The notes below the pieces were generated by a model. The model was not told where the DNA came from. It did not search any database and saw nothing but the letters and a program-made list of their open reading frames with translations. The position numbers were made by a program, and so were the translations under genes. 64,000 bases of DNA. Origin: Pseudogemmobacter bohemicus (GTDB taxonomy: Bacteria > Pseudomonadota > Alphaproteobacteria > Rhodobacterales > Rhodobacteraceae). Positions 9,686-18,638 of the stretch are shown here, in pieces. The stretch spans positions 1,248,976 to 1,312,975 of the forward strand of contig NZ_QNHG01000002.1 in assembly GCF_003290025.1 (NCBI RefSeq), read 5' to 3'. Each line of letters starts with the position of its first letter. Position 1 is the first letter of the stretch.

Positions 9686-10150
9686 GGCCAACCTCATTCA
9701 GATCCGGGATGCGGCGCAGGGCATTCTGGGGGGCGAACCGGAGCAGCGGCGCGAAATCATTCAATCTTTTCCCATTAATCTGCCTGCAAGGCTTTGTCAC
9801 CGATAAAGGAGTGGCCGGGGAACCGGGGTATTAGCGAGTGTCCGGAACGCCGCAGGGCTTCGGTGTATCTCCGGTGTGGGTGGGGGCTGTCTGGGTCCCG
9901 GGGGGGCAGACAGATGCGGGTGGCAGCCCGCAGGCCGGGCAGGATGTAACGCGTGCAGCAGGCCCTCGCCTGCGGGTAAATGGTGGCTGAACGGTCCTCC
10001 GGCTTCACGCCGGGCGCGCAAAGCGCCTGCGGGAATTGTCCGCTCACCCTGCCGGCGGGAACCGGGCAGGGCTATCGCGGGGCCGCAGCCAAAACCGCTC
10101 GGGGACCATGCGGCCTTGACAGAAATCGGGTGGGGGGCCAGGGCAGGCCC
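9686..10150. other. Long divergent intergenic region upstream of tdk
   Basis: 465 bp between two divergent genes. Open frames here have no ribosome binding site and no recognisable product. I looked for riboswitch-like cores (cobalamin, SAM, TPP) and did not find conserved boxes. The stretch 9800-9840 is AT-richer and may hold the promoter of the leftward gene; 9900-10100 is rich in GGG/CCC blocks that could form several hairpins. Confidence 0.4.
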
Positions 10151-10732
10151 ATGGCCAAGCTCTATTTTCATTACTCGACGATGAATGCGGGGAAATCGAC
10201 CCTGCTGTTGCAGGCAGCTTATAATTACCAGGAGGGCGGCATGTCCCCCTATCTGATCACCGCGCGGATGGATGGTCGCGCCGGTGAGGGGCGGATCGCC
10301 AGCCGGATCGGCATCGGGATGGATGCGGATATGTTCGGGCCGGATGATGATCTCTTTGCGATGATCGCGGCGCGGCAGGGGCGGGGGCCGGTCGATTGCG
10401 TCTTTATCGACGAGGCGCAGTTCCTGTCCCAGGCGCAGGTCTGGCGGCTGGCCCAGGCGGTGGATGATCTGGGCGTGCCGGTGATGTGCTACGGGCTCAG
10501 GGTGGATTTTCGCGGAGATCTGTTCCCTGGCTCGGCGGCGCTGCTGGCCTGGGCCGACGAGATGCGCGAGGTGCGCACGATCTGCCATTGCGGGCGCAAG
10601 GCGACGATGGTGGTTCGCAAAGGGCCGGATGGCCGGGTGATGACCGATGGCGACCAGGTGGTGATCGGCGGCAATGAGACCTATCAGAGCCTCTGCCGCC
10701 GCCATTGGCGTGAGGCGGTCAACGACCGCTGA
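10151..10732 (+). CDS. tdk: Thymidine kinase (type II)
   Basis: A 193-residue thymidine kinase of normal length. It has the P-loop MNAGKST (11-17), the Walker B segment VFIDEAQFL (84-92), and the zinc/lasso region with cysteines at 145, 147 and 182 and H185. It phosphorylates thymidine to dTMP in cytosolic pyrimidine salvage. The ATG at 10151 gives the family-type start MAKLYFHYSTMNAGKS; the longer open frame upstream has no support. It is transcribed alone and ends at a pair of palindromes shared with the convergent EamA gene. It acts on the same nucleoside pool as the cdd-deoA-deoB-add-upp operon. Confidence 0.95.
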   Translation: MAKLYFHYSTMNAGKSTLLLQAAYNYQEGGMSPYLITARMDGRAGEGRIASRIGIGMDADMFGPDDDLFAMIAARQGRGPVDCVFIDEAQFLSQAQVWRLAQAVDDLGVPVMCYGLRVDFRGDLFPGSAALLAWADEMREVRTICHCGRKATMVVRKGPDGRVMTDGDQVVIGGNETYQSLCRRHWREAVNDR

Positions 10733-10736
10733 GCGC

Positions 10737-10783
10737 AAAAATTCTTGCAAGAATTTTTCGACAAATTCCTTGCAAGGAATTTG
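10737..10783. terminator. Two tandem palindromes between convergent genes
   Basis: Two perfect 22-bp palindromes lie 3 bp apart: 10737-10758 (core ATTCTTGCAAGAAT) and 10762-10783 (core ATTCCTTGCAAGGAAT). Both have A-rich 5' and T-rich 3' flanks, so each can act as a terminator in either direction. The first starts 4 bases after the tdk stop; the second ends one base before the EamA stop codon. The two are clearly related in sequence, differing by an added C-G pair. Confidence 0.8.
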
Positions 10784-10784
10784 A

Positions 10785-11726
10785 TCAGCGCTCCTGTTCC
10801 TGGGCGCGCAGGGCGATGATCGCACCGGCAAGGACGATCAGCGCGATACCATACCAGGCCAGAGCGCCGAGACTGTCGCCCCAGATCACCTGGCCCCAGA
10901 AGGCGGATGAGGGCAGGACCATATATTCCAGCACACTGACCCTGCCGGCATTGGCCATCAGATAGGCCCTGGTGCAAAGCCCGACTCCGACCGCAGAAAA
11001 GCTGGCATGCAGCAGCATCCAGGCCAGGTATTCGCCATCCGGCCAGACGAAACCGCGCAGAAGGAAGCCTCCGGATCCCGCCGGCACCGGCTGCGGCCAG
11101 AACGACAGCACCGCAAGACCCAGGAGCCCGATCAGGCCAAGGCTGACAAAGAACCCCGCCAGCAAGGTGCCGGCGCTTTCCTCCGCGCACCAGCGCCGCG
11201 TCGCGATATTGGCCATGGCATAGACCGCCCCCGCCAGCGCCGGCACCAGGGCTGTGATCCCCGCTCCGGCCAAAGCGCGCGGCCCCAGAACCAGCACCAC
11301 CCCCAGAAAGCCCAGCATCACCGCGATCAGCCGCGCCGGACCGATCCGTTCGCCATAGACCAGCCGCGAGATCAGCAGCACGAAGACCGGCGCGGTGAAC
11401 AGCCCTGCCGCTGCCACAGCAACCGGCATGAAGGCCAGCGCGCCGAAATAGATCATAATCGCAATGCCTTGCAGCAGCGCCCGCGCCGCCACCGCCCGTA
11501 TATTGCGCGGCCTCAGCTGCAGCCCGAGAAAGGGGGCCGCCAGCCCCATCATCGCCAGCGCGAGAAAACTGCGCGTCGCATGGAACTGCCAGAGCCCGGT
11601 ATCATCCGCCACCGCCCGCACATAATTATCGCTGAAGCCGACCATCGCGGCATAGATCAATGTCAGCCCAACCGCCATCAGCGTACGGTCAGGCGACAGC
11701 CCCTGGACAGTCGTAGGCGCAGTCAT
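10785..11726 (-). CDS. EamA/DMT-family transporter
   Basis: A 313-residue integral membrane protein with about ten hydrophobic helices arranged as two five-helix repeats, the layout of EamA drug/metabolite transporters. Glycine-rich ends such as GFLGVVLVLGP (first half) and LIVLAGAIIALRAQEQER (C terminus) are typical. It probably exports a metabolite or amino acid across the inner membrane; the substrate cannot be inferred. The ATG at 11724-11726 follows GGAAGAGGAAG; the longer upstream frame is not membrane-like and is unlikely to be translated. Confidence 0.88.
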   Translation of the reverse strand: MTAPTTVQGLSPDRTLMAVGLTLIYAAMVGFSDNYVRAVADDTGLWQFHATRSFLALAMMGLAAPFLGLQLRPRNIRAVAARALLQGIAIMIYFGALAFMPVAVAAAGLFTAPVFVLLISRLVYGERIGPARLIAVMLGFLGVVLVLGPRALAGAGITALVPALAGAVYAMANIATRRWCAEESAGTLLAGFFVSLGLIGLLGLAVLSFWPQPVPAGSGGFLLRGFVWPDGEYLAWMLLHASFSAVGVGLCTRAYLMANAGRVSVLEYMVLPSSAFWGQVIWGDSLGALAWYGIALIVLAGAIIALRAQEQER

Positions 11727-11889
11727 CGGCTTCCTCTTCCCACTCCACTCCCTGTGAAGCCCGCGCGCGCAACCTCTGCGCGTCTGAATGCGACATTCGC
11801 TGCCTGCCGCGCGCGGCACAGGCTCATCCACCCGCCTGGCAGCCCTGCGGGGCGTTGTGGCGCGGGCGCGGGGCGGCTAAGGTCGGGCC

Positions 11890-12960
11890 ATGAAAAGACG
11901 AACGGGCAGTTCTGCGGCATCAGGATCGGGCACCGCGCTGAGCAAATATCAGCGCCTGGAATCGCTTGGTCTCTGGCGCGATACCGGGGATGGCCAGCGC
12001 CGGGAAGTGGTGGTGCTGATGGGCGAGGCGACGCTGGTGCTCAGCGATCCGCGCTCGGGTTCGGCGCTGAGCCATTGGTCGTTGCCGGCGGTCCGGCGGC
12101 TCAATCCGGGCCAGCAGCCCGCGGTATTCTCCCCTGGTGAGGACAGTCCGGAATCGGTCGAGATCGATGACGAGACCATGCTCGCCGCGCTGAAAATGGT
12201 GAATTCGGCGGTCAGGGCGGATTCACCCCATCCCGGCCGGCTGCGCTTCGCACTGATCGGCGGCGCGGTGGTCGGGTTCCTTGGCCTCGTGACGCTGGTG
12301 CTGCCGAGGATCCTGATCTCCCATACCGTGGCGGTGGTGCCGCCCTCGAAACAGGTCGAGATCGGAATGCGGGCGCTGGATGATGTGATCCGGCTGACCG
12401 GCGCACCCTGTTCGGGAGAGCTGGGCCTGCCGGCGCTGGCGGCGCTGTCGGATCGGGTTTTCGGCGAGGCGAATACGCCGATCCTCTATGTGCTGCCCGA
12501 GGGCCTGTCGCGCCCGGCGCATCTGCCGGGCGGGGTGATCCTGCTGCCGGGGTCTCTGATTGATCAGGATGCCCCCGATGCGCTTGCGGGCGCAGCGCTG
12601 ACCGAGGGGATCAAGGCCGGGCTGGCCGATCCGATGCGCGCCATTCTCGACCATGCCGGGCTGAAGCCGACCTTTGACCTCTTGGTATCGGGCGAATTGC
12701 CGGCGGCGGCGCTGGAGGGTTTCGGCGAGGCTTTCATCCGCGAAGAGCATGATTTGCCGCCGCTTCCCCGGCTTCAATCCGCGTTCGAGGCGGCCCAGGT
12801 GCCGCTGACCCCCTATGCCAACTGGCTGGCGGCAAGCGGCGCGATTTCGGCGACCGAAGCGGCGGAACTGGTTGCCGCCGACCCGTTCCAGGGCCGGATT
12901 TCAAGCCCTTTGCTGCCCGATGATGACTGGATCGCGCTGCAATCGGTCTGCAACGGCTGA
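11890..12960 (+). CDS. Membrane-anchored protein with a degenerate M48-like domain
   Basis: A 356-residue protein. Residues 1-115 are soluble; one membrane segment lies at about 119-141; the rest would be outside the cytosol. Residues 196-240 (ILYVLPEGL, HLPGGVILLPGSLID, then ALAGAALTE) follow the order of M48-family metallopeptidases, where LPGG.I....L is followed by an HExxH helix. Here the helix reads LTEGIKAG, with no HExxH, so zinc peptidase activity is unlikely. It may be a pseudo-enzyme or assembly factor. The M48 link is my inference from the pattern; otherwise it is a conserved-looking protein of unknown function. Divergent from EamA, convergent with the SPOR gene. Confidence 0.6.
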   Translation: MKRRTGSSAASGSGTALSKYQRLESLGLWRDTGDGQRREVVVLMGEATLVLSDPRSGSALSHWSLPAVRRLNPGQQPAVFSPGEDSPESVEIDDETMLAALKMVNSAVRADSPHPGRLRFALIGGAVVGFLGLVTLVLPRILISHTVAVVPPSKQVEIGMRALDDVIRLTGAPCSGELGLPALAALSDRVFGEANTPILYVLPEGLSRPAHLPGGVILLPGSLIDQDAPDALAGAALTEGIKAGLADPMRAILDHAGLKPTFDLLVSGELPAAALEGFGEAFIREEHDLPPLPRLQSAFEAAQVPLTPYANWLAASGAISATEAAELVAADPFQGRISSPLLPDDDWIALQSVCNG

Positions 12961-12972
12961 TCCGGCGGCGAA

Positions 12973-12996
12973 GGCCGGGGCGCATGGCTCCCGGCC
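12973..12996. terminator. Hairpin between convergent genes
   Basis: A 7-bp stem GGCCGGG/CCCGGCC with a 10-base loop sits in the 43-bp gap between two convergent stop codons. There is no T run, so it may block 3' decay rather than terminate alone. Confidence 0.45.
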
Positions 12997-13003
12997 CTGG
13001 CTA

Positions 13004-14269
13004 TTACTGCACCATCACCGCATCGCCAAAGCCTGCGCTGCGCACCTTCGACAGCGCCGCCTGCGCCTCACCGACCGAGGCGAAGGGGCCGGCATAGACC
13101 ACCTGCAACGCGCCGCCTTTGAGTGTCGAGCGCGAGACCGGCAGGCCCAGCCCTTGCAGCCGCCCCGCCGTGCCCTCGGCATTGGCTGCAACGCCAAACG
13201 TGCCCACCTGGACAAAGAGCCGCCCCGCCGCCTTGTTGTCACCCGCCTTGCTTTCTGCAGCAATCACCGGCGCCGCTTCCACCGCTTTCGCCGTGGATTT
13301 CGACGATTTCGATACGCCGCTATCGGAGCGCAGCTTCACCGACTGGCTGCCATCGGCGGCGGTGACCAGGATGCCGGGCTCCATGCTGGTGCTGCCATCG
13401 CTGCGGCGCACCCTGACCATCACCTCGCGGCTGCCACCCTCATGCAGCTCCGCCGGCGTGGTGCGGGTCCAGAGCCTGTCCTGATCGGCGACGCCCTGCT
13501 GGGTCTGCAATCCGCGACGGGGGTTCAGGCGGTCATCCTCCCAGGCCAGCTTATAGCCTGGCGGCGGGGTCGGGATTGCTGTGCTGCCGCCCTTGCGGGT
13601 GGTGACGGTGACGCTTTTCCCGGTTGCGACCGCAGTGGCGGTGCCGGTCCAGCTGTCGCTGCCCCCGGTCTGAAGGCGCGGGAAGCTGGCGCCGTCAAGC
13701 GTGCCATCGCCTTTGGTGCATAATGTGCGGGTGCCGCCGCCCTCGACACGGAATTTCTGCGCGACCGGGGCCGTGGCGGGGCAGGTGAGCCGGTAGCCGT
13801 CAGAGCTGGTGACTGCGGCAGCTGCGGCGGTCTTTTTCGGCGCAGCCGCGACAGGCGCGCTGCCGGCGGCGTCAAAGGCGCTTTGCATCGGAGCGGGCAG
13901 CGGCAGCGGTGCGCCCGGCTTTGTGTTGATCGAGGGGATTTTGGTCCCCGTTGTCTTCGGAGTGCTGCCCGCTGCGGCCTTCGCTGCCAGCGCCGGATCA
14001 GCCACAGTGGGCGCCGCTTCGGCGGTTACGACAGCCCGCCCCGAAGGCGCATAGCCGCAAAGCTGCTTGCGGTCATGTGAGATGCGCGGCACCCAGGTCT
14101 CGCGCCCGCCATAGCCCGCGCGCAGAAAGACGCAGCCGCGACTGTCCACATATTGTTGACCTTTGAACCCCGCCGGCGGCATTTCTGCCGGTCCGCGCAG
14201 ATCGGCATAAGCGGTTGCAGCAAAGCACACCGCCGCGAAGGCGGCGACGGACAGGATTTTTCCGGACAT
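13004..14269 (-). CDS. Secreted SPOR-domain protein
   Basis: A 421-residue protein with a signal peptide (about 1-22, FAATAYA before DLRG), long Ala/Pro/Thr-rich linkers, and a C-terminal SPOR domain (about 345-421, beginning GRLFVQVGTFGVAANAEG and ending SAGFGDAVMVQ). SPOR domains bind denuded peptidoglycan at division sites, so a periplasmic role in cell division or wall remodelling is likely. An N-terminal region with two cysteines (RGCVFLRAGYGGRETWVP, then KQLCGYAPSGR) may form a small disulfide-linked domain. The gene is monocistronic by position. Confidence 0.85.
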   Translation of the reverse strand: MSGKILSVAAFAAVCFAATAYADLRGPAEMPPAGFKGQQYVDSRGCVFLRAGYGGRETWVPRISHDRKQLCGYAPSGRAVVTAEAAPTVADPALAAKAAAGSTPKTTGTKIPSINTKPGAPLPLPAPMQSAFDAAGSAPVAAAPKKTAAAAAVTSSDGYRLTCPATAPVAQKFRVEGGGTRTLCTKGDGTLDGASFPRLQTGGSDSWTGTATAVATGKSVTVTTRKGGSTAIPTPPPGYKLAWEDDRLNPRRGLQTQQGVADQDRLWTRTTPAELHEGGSREVMVRVRRSDGSTSMEPGILVTAADGSQSVKLRSDSGVSKSSKSTAKAVEAAPVIAAESKAGDNKAAGRLFVQVGTFGVAANAEGTAGRLQGLGLPVSRSTLKGGALQVVYAGPFASVGEAQAALSKVRSAGFGDAVMVQ

Positions 14270-14409
14270 TGGTAACTCCCAGGGCAGCGGAAGGGACAGC
14301 TTAACCGAATTTTAAGGGATTCTGCGGGTGAGTAAAGCTGTGCCCGCTCCCGGCAGCAGGCCGCCGCCGCCCGGTCCGGTCATTTTTCGGCCCGCCCGTG
14401 CGGGCCGGG

Positions 14410-15042
14410 TCACTTCGTGCCGAACATCCGGTCGCCGGCATCGCCCAGCCCCGGCACGATATAGCCGTGATCGTTCAGATGGCTGTCGACCGCTGCGGTG
14501 ACAATCGGCACATCGGGATGCGCCTCTTTCATCTTCGCGATCCCTTCGGGCGAGGCCAGCAGGCACAGGAAACGAATATTCTTCGCCCCCGATTGTTTCA
14601 GCAAGTCGACTGCCGCCGCCGAGGAATTGCCGGTTGCCAGCATCGGATCGACCACGATGGAGATGCGCTCTTCCAGATGTTCCGGCAGCTTGCAGTAATA
14701 TTGCACCGGCTGCAGCGTCTCGGGGTCGCGATACATGCCGATGAAGCCGACCCGAGCCGCCGGGATCAACTCAAGGATGCCGTCAAGCAGCCCATTCCCC
14801 GCCCGCAGGATCGAGATCAGCGCCAGCTTCTTGCCTTCGATCGCCGGGGCATCCATCGGCTCGATCGGCGTCTCGATGCGGCGTGTCGTCATCGGCAGAC
14901 CGCGCGTCACCTCATAGGCCAGCAAAAGGCTGATCTCGCGCAACAGCTTGCGGAAACTCGCGGTCGAGGTTTCCTTATCGCGCATGATTGTCAGTTTGTG
15001 CTGAACCAGCGGATGGGTAACGACTGTCAGATGGTCCGACAT
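14410..15042 (-). CDS. upp: Uracil phosphoribosyltransferase
   Basis: A 210-residue enzyme of normal length. The PRPP-binding loop is [11 protein letters not shown] (131-141), and the C-terminal uracil-binding segment is [16 protein letters not shown] (about 193-208). It converts uracil and PRPP to UMP. It is the last gene of the salvage operon, with 3 bp between the add stop and its start, so it would receive uracil made from uridine or deoxyuridine by the upstream enzymes. Confidence 0.97.
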   Translation of the reverse strand: MSDHLTVVTHPLVQHKLTIMRDKETSTASFRKLLREISLLLAYEVTRGLPMTTRRIETPIEPMDAPAIEGKKLALISILRAGNGLLDGILELIPAARVGFIGMYRDPETLQPVQYYCKLPEHLEERISIVVDPMLATGNSSAAAVDLLKQSGAKNIRFLCLLASPEGIAKMKEAHPDVPIVTAAVDSHLNDHGYIVPGLGDAGDRMFGTK

Positions 15043-15045
15043 GGT

Positions 15046-16032
15046 TCAGGCCTCCAGCTTCTTTGCTATCTTCTTCTTCGTATCCGCATCGCAGAAGGCC
15101 GCGTCAAGCGCCTGCACCGCGAGTTTGCGGAACTGCCCCTCATCCCAGTCGAAAGCGCGGTGCAATTCCTCATATTCGCGCGCCATCGTGCTGCGGAAGA
15201 AGGGCGGGTCATCTGTCGAGATGGTCACTTTCACCCCGCGCCGGTCCAGTTCGCCCGCCGGATGGCAGCGCATATCGGGGTAAAGGCCAAGCGCGATATT
15301 CGAGACCGGACAAAGCTCCAGCACCACGCCGCTTTCCGCCAGCTCATCGACCAGCGCCAGATCCTCGATGGCCCGCACCCCATGCCCCAGCCGTTCGGGG
15401 CCGAGCGCGCGCAGCGTATCGCGGATCGCGTCAGGCCCCCGCCATTCCCCGGCATGGGCGGTCAGCCGCAACCCGGCCTCACGCGCGCAGTCGAAACCCC
15501 ATGCGAAATCGGCCGGCTCCAGCACATTCTCATCCCCCGCCATGCCGAAACCGGTCAGAAAATCCCCCGCCGACTCCGCTGCCGCCAGAGCGGCCCGCCG
15601 CGCCCGCTCAGGCCCGAAATGGCGGATCGAAGTGGCGATGGCGCGAAAGGTGATGCCACAGGTCGCCTCGGCCACCACCGCCGCCTCGCGGATCGCGGCG
15701 ATATAATCGGCAAAAGCCGAAGCATCGCCGCCACCGCAGAGATCGGGCGAGAGAAAGACCTCGCTATAGATCACACCCGAGGCCGCGCTTTCCTCAGCCA
15801 CCGCCAGCATCAGCCGGTGATAATCGCGCGGGCTGCGCAAGACCGAGGCCGCTGCCTCATAAACCTTCAGGAAATGTGGAAAATCCCGCCAGGCATAGCC
15901 CCCATCCGCAGCGAAAATGCCCGAAATATCCTCCCGCTTCTCCGCCGCCATCCCCCGAATGAACGAGGCCGGCGCCGCCCCTTCCAGATGCAGATGCAAC
16001 TCCACCTTGGGCAGATCCGTAAATTCACTCAC
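15046..16032 (-). CDS. add: Adenosine/adenine deaminase family protein
   Basis: A 328-residue amidohydrolase with the zinc site HLH at 13-15, GLRLTAHAGEW in the middle, and STDDPPFF near the end. It would deaminate adenosine (or adenine). The pieces CPVSNIALGLY and STDDPPFF resemble the adenine-deaminase-like branch, so the exact substrate is open. Start: GTG at 16030-16032 gives MSEFTDLPKVELHLHLEG with GAGG 6 bases upstream; an ATG at 16042-16044 in the same frame lies inside a dispersed repeat and would add four residues. It lies between deoB and upp in the salvage operon. Confidence 0.85.
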   Translation of the reverse strand: MSEFTDLPKVELHLHLEGAAPASFIRGMAAEKREDISGIFAADGGYAWRDFPHFLKVYEAAASVLRSPRDYHRLMLAVAEESAASGVIYSEVFLSPDLCGGGDASAFADYIAAIREAAVVAEATCGITFRAIATSIRHFGPERARRAALAAAESAGDFLTGFGMAGDENVLEPADFAWGFDCAREAGLRLTAHAGEWRGPDAIRDTLRALGPERLGHGVRAIEDLALVDELAESGVVLELCPVSNIALGLYPDMRCHPAGELDRRGVKVTISTDDPPFFRSTMAREYEELHRAFDWDEGQFRKLAVQALDAAFCDADTKKKIAKKLEA

Positions 16033-16041
16033 AGGCGGCCT

Positions 16042-16096
16042 CATTTCCTCTTGATACAAATACTCCGGGGGTCCGGGGGCTGGCCCCCGGTCCGGC
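16042..16096 (-). repeat. Dispersed GC-hairpin/GTATTT element, copy 1
   Basis: Read on the minus strand: a hairpin CCGGGGGCCAGCCCCCGG, then CCCCCGGAGTATTTG and TATCAAGAGGAAATGAGG. It fills the gap between the deoB stop and the add start, and its tail supplies the possible ribosome binding site and alternative ATG of add. Other copies are at 23551, 30948, 32445, 35861, 38877, 57711 and 57788. Confidence 0.75.
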
Positions 16097-16099
16097 ATT

Positions 16100-17296
16100 T
16101 CACAAAAACGACCGCCCCGGCCCGGGCTGCGCCACCCCCAGATGCGCCGCCACACTCGCCCCGACATCGGCAAAGGCGCGAATGCCAACGCCCCGCGCCC
16201 CGGCGCCAAAGCCCAGCACCGGCACCCTTTCGCGCGTATGTTCGGTGCCGTCCCATGTCGGGTCATTGCCATGATCGGCAGTAAATATCGCCAGATCCCC
16301 AGGACCCAGCCGCTCCAGAAACCGCGGCAGGGCGGCGTCGAACCATTCCAGCGCCCGTGCATAGCCCGCCACATCGCGGGTATGGCCGTAAAGCGTGTCG
16401 AATTCGACGAAGTTCGCGAAGACCAGCGCGCCCTCTTCGGCCTCGCCCCCCAGCCGGATCAGATGGTCAAAGAGATCGGCATCCGACTGGCCCTTCCACA
16501 GCGTGCCAATGCCGCGCATCGAGAAGATATCGCCGATCTTGCCGATCCCATGCACCATGCCGCCGGCCTTGGTCACATGTTCCGGCAAAGTCGGCGCCGG
16601 CGGCAGATGCGCATAATCGCGCCGATGGGCGGTGCGCCGGAAATCAGCGCAATCGCCAATAAACGGCCGCGCGATCACCCGACCCACCCGCCGCTCATGC
16701 AGCCAGGGCGCCAGCCCCTCGCATAGGGCCAGCAGCCGCTCCAGTCCGAACCATTCCTCATGCGCCGCGATCTGGAACACGCTGTCGGCGGAAGTATAGC
16801 AGATCGGCCAGCCGGTCCGCCTGTGTTCGTCGCAAAAGCGCCGGATCACCGGCATCCCTGAGGCATGGCAATTCCCGAGGATACCTTCGGTCCCCGCCAG
16901 CCGGCAGACCTCGGCCACCAGATCGGGCGGGAAGGCGGGGCTGGTATCGGGGAAGAGGGTCCAGTTCCAGGGCACCGGCACGCCGGCCAGTTCCCAATGG
17001 CCCGAAGGCGTGTCCTTGCCGTTCGAGACTTCCTGCGCCACCCCCCAAAGGCCATCGGGCTCTGTCACAAGTCCCGGTGCCGCCGCGCCCGAGGCCAGCC
17101 GGATCGCCGCCCCCAGCCCCAGACGGTCAAGATTGGGAAGCGACAGCGGCCCCTCGCGGCCCTGATCCGCCTGGCCTGCGGCGCAGGCCCGCGCGATGTG
17201 CAAAAGCGTATTCGCGCCTTCGTCGCCAAAAGCCGCCGCATCGGGCGCGCCGCCGCAGCCGACGGAATCCATCACGATCAGAAAGGCGCGGGGCAT
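16100..17296 (-). CDS. deoB: Phosphopentomutase
   Basis: A 398-residue alkaline-phosphatase-fold enzyme. Metal-binding D10 lies in LIVMDSVGCGG; the phosphorylated threonine is T96 in KDTPSGHWE; the C-terminal metal site is FTADHGNDPTWDGTEHTRE (about 339-357). It interconverts (deoxy)ribose 1- and 5-phosphates, receiving deoxyribose 1-phosphate from DeoA. The ATG directly abuts the deoA stop. Normal length. Confidence 0.96.
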   Translation of the reverse strand: MPRAFLIVMDSVGCGGAPDAAAFGDEGANTLLHIARACAAGQADQGREGPLSLPNLDRLGLGAAIRLASGAAAPGLVTEPDGLWGVAQEVSNGKDTPSGHWELAGVPVPWNWTLFPDTSPAFPPDLVAEVCRLAGTEGILGNCHASGMPVIRRFCDEHRRTGWPICYTSADSVFQIAAHEEWFGLERLLALCEGLAPWLHERRVGRVIARPFIGDCADFRRTAHRRDYAHLPPAPTLPEHVTKAGGMVHGIGKIGDIFSMRGIGTLWKGQSDADLFDHLIRLGGEAEEGALVFANFVEFDTLYGHTRDVAGYARALEWFDAALPRFLERLGPGDLAIFTADHGNDPTWDGTEHTRERVPVLGFGAGARGVGIRAFADVGASVAAHLGVAQPGPGRSFL

Positions 17297-18637
17297 TCAG
17301 CCGATCCTTTTCAACACCAGCGGCCCATCGCCTGGCGTGCTGTCTTCCGGCAGGCCGGCCCAGTCGCCGATCCGATAGGCGCGCTGTACGGCGGCGATGG
17401 CGGCCTCGGCGCTTTCTATACTGGCGGCATGGATCATGGCCAGCGGCGCGCCGCCCGCCACATCTTCACCCGGAGCGGCGAGATCGGACAGGCCAACCGA
17501 GGGGTTGATCCGCGCCCCCTCCCGCGCTCTGCCACCGCCAAGCGCCAGCACCACATGACCAAGCGCCTCGCCGTCGATCGCGGTGATGATGCCGCCTTCG
17601 GGGCTGACTGCCGGGGCCGGCACCTCGACCACCACGGGGGCCGCCGGCAGGCGGTCGGGCCAGCGCTCGACGAAATCCGAAGGTCCGCCCTGGGCTGCCA
17701 CCATCCGGCCGAAGATCTCGGCCGCCCGGCCGGAATCCAGCGCGGCAAGGATCTTTGCCGCCCCTTCCTGTGCATCCTGCGCAAGGCCCGCCAGCGCCAG
17801 CGCCTCGCCGCCCAGATCGCCGGTCAACAGCCGCAGGTCGGAATTGACCGAAGTGCCGGTCAGCGTCTCCATCACCTCGATCACCTCAAGCGCATTGCCG
17901 GCGGCGGTGGCCAGCGGCTGATCCATGTCGGTGATCAGCGCCCGGGCTGCGCAGCCGGCGCCTTTCGCGACCGTCACCAGCGCCCGGGCCAGCGTCTCGG
18001 CCTGGGGCAGCTTCTTCATAAACGCGCCCGAGCCGCATTTGACATCCAGCACCAGCGACCCCACCCCGGCGGCAAGCTTTTTCGACAGGATCGAGGCGGT
18101 GATCAGATCGACGCTTTCCACCGTGCCCGAGACGTCGCGGATCGCGTAAAGCCGGCGGTCGGCCGGGGCCAGCGCCTCGCCCGCCGCCACGATGGCGCAG
18201 CCGATCCGGGCGACCTGGAGCTGCATCTCTGCCTCTGGCTGCGCGGTGCGAAAGCCCGGGATCGCCTCCAGCTTGTCCAGTGTGCCGCCGGTGAAACCCA
18301 GCCCGCGCCCCGAGATCATCGGCACATAAGCGCCGCAGGCCGCCAGCGCGGGCGCCAGCAAAAGCGAGATGCAATCGCCGATGCCGCCGGTTGAATGTTT
18401 GTCGACCACCGGGCCTGGCAGCGACCAGCCGAGCCGGCGCCCGCTGTCGCGCATCCCTTCGGTCAGCGCAACGCGCCCCTCATCACCCAGCCCGCGCAGC
18501 AGGACCGCCATCGCGAAGGCACCGGCCTGGGCATCCGAAACCTCGCCCGAGGCGAGCGCGCCCGCGAACCAGCGCAAATCTGCCGCGCCAGGCGGTATGC
18601 CGTCCCGGATCGCGGTGATGATGCGGGCCGCTTCCAT
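17297..18637 (-). CDS. deoA: Thymidine/pyrimidine nucleoside phosphorylase
   Basis: A 446-residue enzyme with the phosphate-binding segment VDKHSTGGIGD (about 78-88) and the glycine-rich VLDVKCGSGAFM (about 184-195), diagnostic of the DeoA/TrpD phosphorylase fold. It splits thymidine, and probably deoxyuridine, with phosphate into base and deoxyribose 1-phosphate. The ATG at 18635-18637 starts one base after the cdd stop and gives MEAARIITAIRDG, the family-type start; an in-frame upstream ATG at 18670 lies inside cdd and is less likely. Confidence 0.95.
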   Translation of the reverse strand: MEAARIITAIRDGIPPGAADLRWFAGALASGEVSDAQAGAFAMAVLLRGLGDEGRVALTEGMRDSGRRLGWSLPGPVVDKHSTGGIGDCISLLLAPALAACGAYVPMISGRGLGFTGGTLDKLEAIPGFRTAQPEAEMQLQVARIGCAIVAAGEALAPADRRLYAIRDVSGTVESVDLITASILSKKLAAGVGSLVLDVKCGSGAFMKKLPQAETLARALVTVAKGAGCAARALITDMDQPLATAAGNALEVIEVMETLTGTSVNSDLRLLTGDLGGEALALAGLAQDAQEGAAKILAALDSGRAAEIFGRMVAAQGGPSDFVERWPDRLPAAPVVVEVPAPAVSPEGGIITAIDGEALGHVVLALGGGRAREGARINPSVGLSDLAAPGEDVAGGAPLAMIHAASIESAEAAIAAVQRAYRIGDWAGLPEDSTPGDGPLVLKRIG

Positions 18638-18638
18638 C

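Noticed and set aside
9900-10150. Possible riboswitch before tdk
   Set aside because: GC-rich hairpins are present but the conserved boxes of cobalamin, SAM or purine riboswitches are missing.
14398-16284. Long plus-strand frame opposite upp and add
   Set aside because: It is antisense to two clear enzymes and carries no motif.
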